From Ruegeria denitrificans (GTDB taxonomy: Bacteria > Pseudomonadota > Alphaproteobacteria > Rhodobacterales > Rhodobacteraceae): a stretch of 64,000 nucleotides of DNA. A model generated the notes under the pieces. The model ran no database searches, had not been told where the DNA came from, and was given only the letters and a program-made list of their open reading frames with translations. The stretch is taken from assembly GCF_001458295.1 (NCBI RefSeq), contig NZ_CYUD01000001.1, positions 124,001 through 188,000 on the forward strand, read 5' to 3'. Numbering within the stretch: the stretch's first letter is position 1; every line of letters begins with the position of its first letter. Both the position numbers and the translations under genes were made by a program. This document shows positions 17,243 through 25,720 of the stretch, in pieces.

Positions 17243-18469
17243 ATGACCGACTTTGAAATCCTTCTGCGGAAGGCGGGGTATTCTGTACCCGAGGCAGCGA
17301 AACACCTCGATTATTCCGAAGGGCATATCTACCGCTGGATCCGCGGCGAAGAACAGCCACGAGATGGCATTGTCCGGCTCTTGAAACTTGAGATTGAACA
17401 GCGCCGTCCGGTCGATAGTGGAGCCATGTTTTCGTTTATCGATCTGTTTGCCGGGATCGGTGGATTGCGAAAGGCTATGGAAGGGGCCGGTGGGCGCTGC
17501 GTATTCACGTCTGAATGGGATCGTTTTGCGCAACAGACCTATCTCGCCAACTTTGCCGACAACCGGCCGATCGCCGGGGATATCCGCGAAGTCGACGCAA
17601 GCGCGATACCTGCGCACGATGTGCTTGTTGCCGGCTTCCCGTGTCAGCCGTTTTCAATCGCGGGTGTATCGAAGAAGAATGCGCTGGGGCGTCTGCACGG
17701 GTTTGACGACGAGACCCAGGGCACTCTGTTCTTCGATGTCCTGCGCATTCTGAAGTATCACCGGCCAGCAGCTTTCCTTCTGGAGAATGTCAAAAACCTG
17801 AAGAGCCATGACCGCGGCCGGACCTTTGAGGTCATCAAGCGCAAGCTCGAAGATGAATTAGGCTATTCAATCCGTACCCGGATCATAGATGCGGCCCATT
17901 TTGTTCCCCAGCATCGGGAGCGGATTGTGATTGTCGGGTTCCGGGAAGAGGTGCCGTTCGACTTCGACGAGATTGATCTGCCTGCGCGGGGCCATCGGGT
18001 GATGAAAGACATCCTTCATCCGGAGAACGGCCTGGAAGACCCTGAGGCCCATTACACGATCGGGGACGATGCCGTTGTCAGCGAGAAATACACGCTCTCG
18101 GACAAGCTCTGGCGCTATCTTCAGGATTACGCTGCCAAGCATCGGGCTAAGGGAAACGGTTTCGGGTTTGGGCTAGTTGACGGGAACAGCATCGCCCGGA
18201 CCTTGTCTGCCAGATATTACAAGGATGGCTCTGAAATCCTAGTAAGTCGGGGCGACGGCGAGAACCCCCGGCGGCTGACGCCGCGCGAATGCGCGAGGCT
18301 GATGGGCTACGAGGAGGATTTCCGGATCCCGGTGTCCGATACGCAGGCCTACAAGCAGTTTGGAAACTCAGTCGCCGTGCCAGTATTCGCAGAGGTTGCG
18401 CAGATCATGCGACCGCATATTCTGTCTCTGACTGAAAGCGATGCGGAGTCCGTTCTCAGAGTTGGTTGA
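17243..18469 (+). CDS. dcm: Dcm/M.EcoRII-like DNA (cytosine-5) methyltransferase with N-terminal HTH
   Basis: C5-cytosine methylase of 408 residues with all main motifs: FIDLFAGIGG (I, SAM binding), GFPCQPFSIAG (IV, catalytic Cys), ENVKNL (VI), QHRERIVIVGF (VIII), RRLTPRECARLMGY (IX) and AYKQFGNSVAVPV (X). The first about 58 residues form a helix-turn-helix (SVPEAAKHLDYSEGHIYRWI). In M.EcoRII and M.SsoII-type enzymes such a segment represses transcription of the methylase or the system. GGCGGAG precedes ATG 17243. Overlapping Vsr and EcoRII-like endonuclease genes follow, so methylation of CCWGG (the EcoRII/Dcm site) is the natural prediction; the specificity is not proven by sequence. Confidence 0.92.
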   Translation: MTDFEILLRKAGYSVPEAAKHLDYSEGHIYRWIRGEEQPRDGIVRLLKLEIEQRRPVDSGAMFSFIDLFAGIGGLRKAMEGAGGRCVFTSEWDRFAQQTYLANFADNRPIAGDIREVDASAIPAHDVLVAGFPCQPFSIAGVSKKNALGRLHGFDDETQGTLFFDVLRILKYHRPAAFLLENVKNLKSHDRGRTFEVIKRKLEDELGYSIRTRIIDAAHFVPQHRERIVIVGFREEVPFDFDEIDLPARGHRVMKDILHPENGLEDPEAHYTIGDDAVVSEKYTLSDKLWRYLQDYAAKHRAKGNGFGFGLVDGNSIARTLSARYYKDGSEILVSRGDGENPRRLTPRECARLMGYEEDFRIPVSDTQAYKQFGNSVAVPVFAEVAQIMRPHILSLTESDAESVLRVG

Positions 18470-18944
18470 TGTACACGACAAGGCCACGCGCAGCCGGAAC
18501 ATGGCAGCGATACGTGGCGCCGATACAAAACCAGAGATGCTGATCCGCCGCGGGCTCCATGCCCGCGGTTTCCGCTTCCGGCTGCATGATCGCAAACTGC
18601 CGGGGCGCCCGGACCTGATCTTTCCTAAGCATCATGCTGTGCTCTTTGTCCATGGTTGCTTCTGGCACGGCCACGGCTGCCACCTCTTCAAGTGGCCCAG
18701 CACTCGGGAAGATTTCTGGCGCGAAAAGATCGGGGCCAATGTTGCTCGGGATGCAGCAAATAAAGAGGCGCTGCACCATGCCGGTTGGCGGGTGGGGGTT
18801 GTATGGGAATGCGCCCTCAGAGGACGCCAGAGACAACCGCTGAGCGATGTTCTGAGTGCGATCACCGATTGGCTTATCTCGCGAGATGGCGACCTCAGTC
18901 TGAAGGATTTGACCGAAGGTGAGCGAATGGCGGTGCCCTCATGA
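18441..18944 (+). CDS. vsr: Vsr very-short-patch mismatch endonuclease
   Basis: Protein of 167 residues closely following the Vsr pattern: TRSRNMAAIRGADTKPE at the N-terminus, then GRPDLIFPKHHAVLFVHGCF with WHGHGCH (active-site Asp, His and zinc-binding residues), FWREKIGANVARD and WRVGVVWECALR. Vsr nicks beside T:G mismatches that arise when 5-methylcytosine deaminates at sites of the partner methylase, protecting against C-to-T mutation. The gene overlaps the methylase gene; the start could be ATG 18441 or TTG 18462. In the segment FVHGC a Val replaces the Thr of the E. coli enzyme, as in many relatives. Its end overlaps the endonuclease gene by four bases. Confidence 0.93.
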   Translation: MRSPFSELVDVHDKATRSRNMAAIRGADTKPEMLIRRGLHARGFRFRLHDRKLPGRPDLIFPKHHAVLFVHGCFWHGHGCHLFKWPSTREDFWREKIGANVARDAANKEALHHAGWRVGVVWECALRGRQRQPLSDVLSAITDWLISRDGDLSLKDLTEGERMAVPS

Positions 18945-20191
18945 AATTCGGTGTTCTGGCAGATCTGTTTGAGGGCGCCGGGGCCAAGGTGCTGACCGAG
19001 GTCGAGATTAACCGTCAGCGCTCAAATCAACATGAGTTTCAAGGCGTCAGCGGCTTCCGGGCCTTTCTGGGTACGCCGGCCGAAAAGCAGACTTTCCCGG
19101 CGGTCTTCTACTGGCTGGAAGATGATGAGGACGCCGAACTCATCCAACTGAAATCTTTTTGCACGTGGAGCGACGTCCGTCGCGGCCAGGCAGGCCGGAG
19201 CCCTGAATACCACCTTTACTATGCCGCGGAATCCGAGCCCGTTGTGCATCGGGCCCGCGTCGGCGACCAGGTTGTGATTGCCCGAACAAAGGACGGCAGC
19301 CTGATGGTACTCCTGACACCTGAGGGGTCAACGATCGGCCAGCAGCTTTTGTGGCTGTTTGGGCTGGATCTTTTCGGGGGAAGATCTGTCGCGCGCCGCC
19401 TTGATCGCGACGATGCGGCCGAACTTGGCTTCGCAGCGCGAAGCGTTCTGGCGGATCTGGGTATTGAGACAGAAGAACCGGAGCCAGATGCCTTTGATGT
19501 GTTGATTGAGAAGTTCGGGCGGGCGTTTCCAGGCACTGTTTCGCTGTCTGTGTTCGCCCGGGAAACGCTGACAGAGGTCGATCCGCTGGGCGATCCTGAC
19601 GGTGCACTTGTTGCCTGGATGGAGCACGAGGAGGCGCTGTTCCGGCATCTGGAGCGAGAGATAGTCTCGGATCGGCTGAAGGCCGGTTTCATGGAGCAGG
19701 GTTCGGCGGACGTGGATGGGTTCCTGAGCTTCTCGCTAAGTGTTCAGAACCGCCGCAAGTCGCGGGCTGGCTATGCCTTCGGCCACCATGTTGAGGCCAT
19801 TCTGCACGCCCACGGGGTTAGCTACACGCGCGAAGCCACGACCGAGAAGCGGAACGCTGCCGACTTCCTGTTTCCAGGCGAAGACGAATACGCCGATCGC
19901 CGGTACCCGGATGACCAGCTTGCTATGCTCGCGGTGAAAACAAGCTGCAAAGACCGCTGGCGGCAGGTCCTGGCAGAGGCGGACCGGATCAGAACGAAAC
20001 ATCTGCTTACTCTTGAGCCAGCGATATCGAAGATCCAGACGGCCGAAATGCAGGGCCAGGGCCTGCAGCTTGTGCTTCCCGCGTCACTGCACAGCACCTA
20101 TCAGGCGGATCAGCGTGCATGGCTCATAGGCGTGGGGGATTTTCTCGGGGCGGTCCGCGACCTTCGCGGGCGCCAGAGGCTGCTCATCTGA
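18941..20191 (+). CDS. EcoRII-like type II restriction endonuclease
   Basis: Protein of 416 residues, close to the size of EcoRII. The C-terminal part is recognisable as the EcoRII-C catalytic domain: RRKSRAGYAFGHHVE near 266-280, NAADFLFPG near 305, YPDDQLAMLAVKTSCKDRWR near 322-341, then LTLEPAISKIQ and LQLVLPASLH. EcoRII-type enzymes cut CCWGG, often needing two sites, with the N-terminal domain as an autoinhibitory effector-site binder; residues about 1-180 would be that domain. ATG 18941 overlaps the Vsr stop (ATGA). With the methylase and Vsr it makes a complete restriction-modification set. The family call is strong; the cut site is inferred. Confidence 0.85.
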   Translation: MKFGVLADLFEGAGAKVLTEVEINRQRSNQHEFQGVSGFRAFLGTPAEKQTFPAVFYWLEDDEDAELIQLKSFCTWSDVRRGQAGRSPEYHLYYAAESEPVVHRARVGDQVVIARTKDGSLMVLLTPEGSTIGQQLLWLFGLDLFGGRSVARRLDRDDAAELGFAARSVLADLGIETEEPEPDAFDVLIEKFGRAFPGTVSLSVFARETLTEVDPLGDPDGALVAWMEHEEALFRHLEREIVSDRLKAGFMEQGSADVDGFLSFSLSVQNRRKSRAGYAFGHHVEAILHAHGVSYTREATTEKRNAADFLFPGEDEYADRRYPDDQLAMLAVKTSCKDRWRQVLAEADRIRTKHLLTLEPAISKIQTAEMQGQGLQLVLPASLHSTYQADQRAWLIGVGDFLGAVRDLRGRQRLLI

Positions 20192-20462
20192 AAACTCCAA
20201 ATTTTTTCAGAAGGCAGGGCAGTTATGTCCGCTGAGCGGAACTTCCGGTAGTTTTCCGGAATGGCCACTTTCGACAGAAGCAGACATTCAAACCGACAGC
20301 AACGGGCCGGCGCAAATCAATGACTGCTTTTACCAAAACCAGACGTTTGCCAAAAACGGGTCAAGGACTGCTAAGCGGACAAAACAGACGCTAGCTTAAG
20401 GCCGCTTCCGCTTAATCAATGAACAGGCTAGGTTGCTACCCACGACGAGATAGGTGAGATGA

Positions 20463-21098
20463 ATGCCCGACCGAGAAGCCAGCAACAACTTGTCGTCTGC
20501 TTTTGCCGTTCGCGGCAATGATGCTCTTGAATCCCAGTATGACGAATGGGCCGAAACATACGATGCTGACAACGCGGCAATGGGATTCCGACTGCCTGTT
20601 CTTGCTACGGCGTTTTTTGCAAGGTGGGTTCCAACCGGCGGCAAAGCTCTTGATGCGGGTTGCGGAACTGGTTTGGCTTCGGAGAACCTTCATATTCTTG
20701 GTTACCGCGATCTAGTGGGAATCGATCTGTCGAACGCAATGCTTAACAAAGCGCGCGAAACAGGCGTTTTCTCCGAGTTGTACCGAATGGTGATGGGCGA
20801 GGCACTTGATTTCGCGTCCGACACCTTTTCTGGGGCCATCGTTACTGGCGTATTCACCGAAGGACATGCTCCGCATTCCAGCTTTGATGAATTAATCCGC
20901 GTCGTGAGGCGGGGTGGCCATATCGTCTTCAACGTTCGTGACGACATATATGAGCATCACGGCTTTCGTGAGAAAATGGATAGGCTTGAGTCCGATGGGC
21001 TCTGGAAGCTTTCTGAGAAGAGCGAAGCTTTCAGACCGTTTACGATCAGCGAACCTCACGTGATTGCCCGAATATTCGCTTATGAAGTCACTTCGTGA
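20463..21098 (+). CDS. Class I SAM-dependent methyltransferase
   Basis: Protein of 211 residues with a Rossmann methyltransferase core: LDAGCGTGLASENL near 61-74 (motif I, SAM binding), LVGIDLSNAMLNKAR near 82-96, a motif II/III region near VTGVFTEGHA, and RRGGHIVFNVRDDIYE. An N-terminal YDEWAETYDADN is the usual lead-in of UbiE/BioC-like enzymes. The substrate cannot be read from sequence. GGTGAGAT precedes ATG 20463. It stands alone on the plus strand after the restriction system, followed by a second unrelated methyltransferase. Confidence 0.78.
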   Translation: MPDREASNNLSSAFAVRGNDALESQYDEWAETYDADNAAMGFRLPVLATAFFARWVPTGGKALDAGCGTGLASENLHILGYRDLVGIDLSNAMLNKARETGVFSELYRMVMGEALDFASDTFSGAIVTGVFTEGHAPHSSFDELIRVVRRGGHIVFNVRDDIYEHHGFREKMDRLESDGLWKLSEKSEAFRPFTISEPHVIARIFAYEVTS

Positions 21099-21254
21099 GT
21101 GCTCGACCTTGGGCGACGCACATTCTGATCGGTATGCGTTCGTCTATTCTCGTCAATGTCTTTGCTGCACTAGGATCAGTCGCGCCTTAACGGAAGATTA
21201 GATTTTGAGTTTTTCTGATGTTAGCGTCTCCCTCGATGGCGACTGGAGATTGAA

Positions 21255-22076
21255 ATGGAAAATTTTGCTGAGTTCGGCAAGGCCGAGTTAAAGGGCTGGT
21301 CAGAGCCACAAACGGCAAAAGCCTATGCAGAGGGGTTTGCCTCGGCGGCAGAACAATGCGTCGCTGACATTGTGGAAACCTCACTTGTAACGAACGGTTC
21401 CGTTGCGCTTGATGTTTGTTGTGGCCAGGGAATTGTTGCGAAGGGGCTCGCAACTGCCGGGGCTGAAGTTATCGGTTTAGATTTCTCTCCAGCGATGCTC
21501 GAAATTGCACGTCGGGAAGTGCCGATGGTGGATTTTGTAGAAGGTGATGCAACCACTTTGCCTTTCGCAGACAATTCGTTCGATGCTGTCACAATGGGGT
21601 TCGGCATTCTTCACATCCCAAATGCCGAAGCCGCAATAAAGGAGGCGAAACGAGTACTGAAACCAGGTGGCCGCTTTGTTTACTCAGTATGGGAATCTCC
21701 TGAGACATCAGCCGCATTCCGAATAGTTTTTGGAGCCATTGAAAGATTTGGGAGTAAAGACGTTTCTTTGCCTCCTGGGCCACCTCTTCATGCTTTCGCA
21801 AACCCTGAATACGCATATCCGATTTTGATTGCAGCCGGATTTACTGAACCTCATATGCGATCTTCAAGTAGCGTTTGGGAAGTTTCAGACCCCGCCACTC
21901 CCTTTGACTATTTTCACGACGGCACCGTAAGAGGTGCGCTTTTGCTTAGATCACAGCCTGCCGAAAATGCTTCTGCGATTAGGGCTGCGATAGCCAAGGC
22001 TGTTCAGGTGGAATTTGGTTCAGTCGCTCCCTGGAGAGTGCCAATTCCTGCTGCCATAGTTTCAGCTACGGCGTAA
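21255..22076 (+). CDS. Class I SAM-dependent methyltransferase, UbiE/Methyltransf_11 type
   Basis: Protein of 273 residues. LDVCCGQGIVAKGL near 53-66 is motif I, EVIGLDFSPAMLEIARRE follows, VEGDATTLPFADNSFDAV near 95-112 is motif II, and AKRVLKPGGRFVYSVWE is motif III. The arrangement is that of UbiE-like small-molecule methylases. The second half (PPGPPLHAFANPEYAYPIL) is a substrate-cap region typical of this group. GGAGATTGAA precedes ATG 21255. It may be transcribed with the upstream methylase after 156 bp, but the two are only distantly alike. Confidence 0.8.
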   Translation: MENFAEFGKAELKGWSEPQTAKAYAEGFASAAEQCVADIVETSLVTNGSVALDVCCGQGIVAKGLATAGAEVIGLDFSPAMLEIARREVPMVDFVEGDATTLPFADNSFDAVTMGFGILHIPNAEAAIKEAKRVLKPGGRFVYSVWESPETSAAFRIVFGAIERFGSKDVSLPPGPPLHAFANPEYAYPILIAAGFTEPHMRSSSSVWEVSDPATPFDYFHDGTVRGALLLRSQPAENASAIRAAIAKAVQVEFGSVAPWRVPIPAAIVSATA

Positions 22077-22142
22077 TTTAATCAAATAAGTGTTCTGCGG
22101 ACAGCAACGGGGTGGGTTAAGCTTATATTTGGGCTTGTGATG

Positions 22143-22201
22143 TCCGCTTTGGGCTCGGTGCGGTCATTCGCTGAAATGCCGCGAGCGACCGCAATGCGGA
22201 C
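22143..22201. repeat. Dispersed 59-bp intergenic repeat, copy A
   Basis: Copy of a degenerate element that also occurs at 39404 and 41268. Shared blocks are TCYGCTTYGGGCTC at the left, GTCATTCG in the middle and CGACCGNNNTGCGGAC at the right. The two ends are partly complementary, so each copy can fold into an imperfect hairpin. Confidence 0.5.
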
Positions 22202-22314
22202 TTAGCAGACACTGGAATTTAGAAGACAACCTCTGGATATGAACCAACACAGCCAGTTAAACAACTCGCGCAATACAGCTTTGAACAATGGGAAAAACGC
22301 ACATTGTGCCCTAA

Positions 22315-22755
22315 GAAACTGCCCTTATCCGGCACAAAGATCAAGTGCATGACGGCCAGCACGACCCGATCATTGATCCCGACCGATGGGATGCGGTTCA
22401 GCTCAGGCTGCAAGGGATGGCCTCCCGGATACGCTTGAAAAAGACGCCGCGCCACGTGTCGCTACTTTGCGGGAAAATCTTTGATGAAACCGGAGACCGG
22501 CTGACGCCATCGCATTCTAAAACGAAGAAGGGCACCCGTTTGCGCTACTACGTCTCGCACCGGCTGATCGCGCGCAGCGGCGAGGAGAACCTCGATGGCT
22601 GGCGCTTGCCGGCGGACCAGCTTGAGGCACAGATCGGCACTCTTGCGCGCAGCCATCTTGCTAACCCTACATTTGCAGGGTGTCTCTGCCTACAGTCCGA
22701 CGCCAGTGAGATCGCCTGCGTTCGAAGCAATGCGAACTGCGAATGCAGCATTTGA
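22315..22755 (+). pseudogene. 5'-truncated serine recombinase relic
   Basis: The frame encodes IRHKDQVHDGQHDPIIDP and, further on, FDETGDRLTPSHS, GTRLRYYVSHRL and WRLPADQLEAQ. This is clearly homologous to the C-terminal recombinase and zinc-ribbon region of the intact serine recombinase at 23761-25389 (IRHKGQVYDGQHPAI, FDETGDRLTPSHSR, LRYYISHRLV), but is a distinct, diverged copy. The resolvase domain with its catalytic serine is absent, and the frame degenerates after about residue 125. It is the remains of an older, related integration event. Confidence 0.75.
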
Positions 22756-23087
22756 AAACAGTCCTCAAGGGCAGCTCTGGGACCTTACTAACCATAACAA
22801 ATGGCGGCAAAACGTGGTTCACGCCCGTTCGTGCGTCGCGCAGAATCGGTCAAGATGGGCTCGATGCAGTCATCTGAGTCTTTCCGTCAGATGACCGCTT
22901 GTGGTCGGAAAGTGGGCACGGAAGCCATTACCCACTGATCTAAAAAAGTTCGGGCTTTCTCCTTGAATGGACTGGACTTCACGACGGTTCAGAGCGGTAC
23001 TGTCTGTGTCGAACATGCCCGGGATCACTGGGCTCCACTCAGTACAGGGCGAGGAATAAACCTTTGCCCTCAGAGTGGAGAAACACG
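22756..23087. other. Intergenic region between recombinase relic and DUF3489 gene
   Basis: No gene is visible. The first part may be decayed recombinase sequence. The segment just before 23088 holds GTGGAG, the ribosome site of the next gene. I see no tRNA or clear attachment repeat here. Confidence 0.4.
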
Positions 23088-23351
23088 ATGACAACACCAA
23101 TTGCGGCAACCCAAAATTCGGACAGAAACACGAAGGTTGCCAAAAAGCCGACCCGCCAAAAGCAGCTGTACAAAATGCTGACGCGGAAGTCCGGCGTCAC
23201 AATCGCACAACTTCAACAGACCTTCGGCTGGCAACCGCATACGGCTCGGGCGGCGATATCCGCGCAGCGCAAAGCAGGACGTGTGGTCGACAGGGCGGAG
23301 ACCGACAAGGGATCGATCTACCGAATTGTCGAAATGCAGGGCAACCAATGA
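23088..23351 (+). CDS. DUF3489 domain protein (recombinase-associated small HTH protein)
   Basis: Small basic protein of 87 residues. After a Lys-rich N-terminus it has KQLYKMLTRKSGVTIAQLQQ and FGWQPHTARAAISAQRKAG, the DUF3489 winged-helix-like pattern. It is commonly found beside DUF2924 and a large serine recombinase in alphaproteobacteria. ATG 23088 follows GTGGAG with seven-base spacing; an upstream TTG is unlikely. Its stop overlaps the start of the DUF2924 gene (ATGA). It is probably an accessory DNA-binding factor of the recombinase; this role is inferred from context. Confidence 0.75.
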   Translation: MTTPIAATQNSDRNTKVAKKPTRQKQLYKMLTRKSGVTIAQLQQTFGWQPHTARAAISAQRKAGRVVDRAETDKGSIYRIVEMQGNQ

Positions 23352-23761
23352 AAGCGGAGCAAAACGAAGATGTTTCGATCCAAATATCAGAGATCGAAGC
23401 CCTTGATCGCGCAGCGTGCCTCGACCGATGGCGAGAAACCTTCGGGCGCTCACCACCGAAGTATCTTTCGCCACAGTTCATGAAGCGGGTGCTAATCTGG
23501 GAAACGCAGAACAGGGCGCTGGGCGGTGTGTCTGTTAAAACCACCCGGCGACTGAAGCAGATTGCAGCTGGGAAAACGTTGACCACGACCGCCAAGCCCG
23601 GTTCTCAGCTTGTTCGAGAATGGAACGGGCGGACTTACCAGGTCGAGGTCGTTGAGGGTGGGTACGTCATGGACGGTAAAACCTGGCGTTCGCTGTCAGC
23701 CATCGCCCAGTATATCACCGGCGCCCATTGGTCCGGCCCGCGCTTCTTCGGGGTCCAGTGA
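23348..23761 (+). CDS. DUF2924 domain protein
   Basis: Protein of 137 residues. WRETFGRSPPKYLSPQFM, LIWETQNRALGG, PGSQLVREWNGRTYQVEV and MDGKTWRSLSAIAQYITGAH form the DUF2924 pattern, ending in WSGPRFFG. Members almost always precede a large serine recombinase and are thought to bind DNA or the recombinase. The gene overlaps the DUF3489 stop and its own stop overlaps the recombinase start (TGATG), so the three are one operon. It was likely acquired as a unit. Confidence 0.8.
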   Translation: MKAEQNEDVSIQISEIEALDRAACLDRWRETFGRSPPKYLSPQFMKRVLIWETQNRALGGVSVKTTRRLKQIAAGKTLTTTAKPGSQLVREWNGRTYQVEVVEGGYVMDGKTWRSLSAIAQYITGAHWSGPRFFGVQ

Positions 23762-25389
23762 TGCGCAGGGTCCGCTGTGCGATCTATACCCGCAAGAGCT
23801 CGGAAGAAGGGCTTGAGCAAGACTTCAACTCTCTGGATGCGCAAAGAGAGGCCTGCGAAGCCTACATCGCTAGCCAGAAGCATGAAGGATGGGAGCTGCT
23901 CCCGGATCGCTACGACGATGGCGGGATCTCCGGCGGACATCTCGAGCGCCCCGCCTTGCAGGGGTTGATGCAAGCCGTGGATGACAAACGCGTCGATCAG
24001 ATCGTGGTCTATAAGATCGACCGGTTGACCCGCTCACTGGCGGACTTCGCAAAGCTTGTGGAACGGTTGGATCAAGCCGAAGCGTCGTTTGTGTCGGTCA
24101 CGCAAAGCTTCAATACAGCGACCAGCATGGGACGGCTCACATTGAATGTTCTGCTCAGCTTTGCGCAATTTGAGCGAGAGGTCACGGCTGAGCGCATCCG
24201 CGACAAAATAGCTGCTTCTAAGCGCAAGGGGCTTTGGATGGGAGGCAACGTCCCTTTAGGCTATCAGGCAGGTGGCCGGACGCTGAAGATTGAGCCGGAG
24301 GAAGCGGCGACTGTTAAAGCACTCTATGATCTCTATCTTGAGCATGGCCTCATCCGCGTTGTGAAAGAGTGCGCAGACGCGATGGACCTCAGATCTCGGC
24401 GGCGCGTGCGTGGGGAAGGGCTGGTGTCTGGCGGTATTCATATTGATCGCGGGCATATCCATCATATTCTGAGCAACCCGATTTATGCCGGGCGGATTCG
24501 TCACAAAGGCCAAGTTTATGACGGTCAGCATCCTGCGATCATCGCGCCTGACGTCTGGGACCGGGTTCAGCAGATGCTGCAAGACGGGGCCGCAAAATCG
24601 CGAGGGGCCAAAAGCAAAGCCCGGCGATCCCTATTGGCTAGCAAGCTGTTCGATGAAACCGGCGACCGCCTGACACCCAGCCACAGCAGGAAGAATGGCA
24701 CACGCCTGCGGTACTACATCTCCCACCGACTGGTGAAGGGCCGTAGCCAGAAGCATCCAGATGCTTGGCGTCTGCCTGCGGATGAACTGGAAACTTTGAT
24801 CGCTGACGTCATCAGAAAAAACCTGAGCTGTCCGGATTTTGCTATAGCCCTCCTGCGGGACGTATCTGCTGCAGAGATCCCGGGCATCTCCACGAAATTG
24901 CAATCCATTCAAAGTGCGAAACAGTGCCTTGCTCTTGTCGCGCGAGTTGATCTCAAACCAGGCCAGGTGACTGTTCTTCTTGGCCACAGGGAAATAGCCG
25001 AGCAGCTTGAGTGCAAACTAGATCGGTTAGACATATCTGCCCTGTGCATCGAAGCTCCGTTCCGGATGCGCCGACGAGGAGTCGAGCTGAAGTTACATCT
25101 GGGAGACGCACCCTCGGAGGCGGATCTCACTCTGGTTCAGAACATCGTCAAAGCGCAGCGGTGGATGGCTATGATCAAGAGCGGAAAGACCTTTACCGAA
25201 ATCGCAAAGACGGAAAGCACATCCAAGCGCCGCGTTCAGGATGTAGTCGATCTGGCGATGCTGGCGCCGGACATTCTCGACTCCATCGCATTAGGCGAAC
25301 AGCCGGATGGCCTCACGTCTAACTATCTCATCAGGTCAGGCGTCCCGGCTCTCTGGTCTGAGCAACGCGAACGGTTTGCTAAGCTCTGA
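23761..25389 (+). CDS. Large serine recombinase (resolvase-invertase type)
   Basis: Protein of 542 residues. The N-terminal resolvase domain (CAIYTRKSSEEGLEQDFNSL) carries the nucleophilic serine in YTRKSS, with VYKIDRLTRSLADF and LSFAQFEREVTAERIRDKI further on. The recombinase domain follows (VPLGYQAGG, HHILSNPIYAGRIRHKG), then a zinc-ribbon-like part and a C-terminal helical region. Such enzymes integrate or excise mobile DNA between short att sites without a tRNA target. ATG 23761 overlaps the DUF2924 stop. It belongs to the DUF3489-DUF2924 module and ends at an intrinsic terminator. It probably marks an element distinct from the tRNA-Gln island on its right. Confidence 0.9.
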   Translation: MRRVRCAIYTRKSSEEGLEQDFNSLDAQREACEAYIASQKHEGWELLPDRYDDGGISGGHLERPALQGLMQAVDDKRVDQIVVYKIDRLTRSLADFAKLVERLDQAEASFVSVTQSFNTATSMGRLTLNVLLSFAQFEREVTAERIRDKIAASKRKGLWMGGNVPLGYQAGGRTLKIEPEEAATVKALYDLYLEHGLIRVVKECADAMDLRSRRRVRGEGLVSGGIHIDRGHIHHILSNPIYAGRIRHKGQVYDGQHPAIIAPDVWDRVQQMLQDGAAKSRGAKSKARRSLLASKLFDETGDRLTPSHSRKNGTRLRYYISHRLVKGRSQKHPDAWRLPADELETLIADVIRKNLSCPDFAIALLRDVSAAEIPGISTKLQSIQSAKQCLALVARVDLKPGQVTVLLGHREIAEQLECKLDRLDISALCIEAPFRMRRRGVELKLHLGDAPSEADLTLVQNIVKAQRWMAMIKSGKTFTEIAKTESTSKRRVQDVVDLAMLAPDILDSIALGEQPDGLTSNYLIRSGVPALWSEQRERFAKL

Positions 25390-25448
25390 GCAAAACCTCT
25401 CCAAAATCTACCAAACTCGTACCGCCGAATTGGCAAACTGAGATTAAG

Positions 25449-25468
25449 GGCCGAAATCGGCCGTTTTT
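25449..25468 (+). terminator. Intrinsic terminator after the serine recombinase
   Basis: GGCCGA-AA-TCGGCC is a perfect 6-bp stem followed by GTTTTT, 60 bases past the recombinase stop. Confidence 0.75.
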
Positions 25469-25571
25469 ACTGCTTATCCCATGTCTATGTCGAAAGTTGC
25501 TTGAGCCAAGGTGCGGAAATCACGCAGCAATATCGACGCAAACTCTCGTGAGCTGAAGATTAGTGAGTGGG

Positions 25572-25620
25572 TGGCTGGGGTGGTAGGATTCGAACCTACG
25601 ATACACGGTACCAAAAACCG
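25572..25620 (-). repeat. Attachment site: 49-bp copy of the tRNA-Gln 3' part (left end of island)
   Basis: These 49 bases are identical to 44307-44355 and cover the 3' part of tRNA-Gln from the CCA end to the anticodon loop. The 5' part of the tRNA is missing, so this is not a functional tRNA. It is the duplicated attachment core expected when a tyrosine integrase inserts an element into the 3' end of a tRNA gene. The integrase gene starts its 3' end only 100 bases to the right. Confidence 0.9.
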
Positions 25621-25691
25621 AACGAAGATCCGTTTCTGGTTGTTTTTAAACCATATTTTTTTGACTATACATCCAATGCGCTGGGTGTGTC

Positions 25692-25720
25692 TGGACACCA
25701 TGGACACCAATTTGGACACC
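25692..25720. repeat. Three TGGACACC repeats inside the left end (candidate integrase arm sites)
   Basis: TGGACACC occurs at 25692, 25701 and 25713, between the attachment copy and the integrase stop codon. Two more copies lie at 44250 and 44262 just inside the other end. Short direct repeats flanking the core on both sides are what arm-type binding sites of a tyrosine integrase look like. Confidence 0.55.

Noticed and set aside
25572..25620. Second tRNA-Gln gene
   Set aside because: Only the 3' part is present; the 5' acceptor strand and D arm are missing. It is an attachment duplicate.
25692..25720. CRISPR-like short repeats
   Set aside because: Three 8-base repeats with no regular spacers; they fit integrase arm sites better. 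No CRISPR array or cas gene is seen anywhere in the window.
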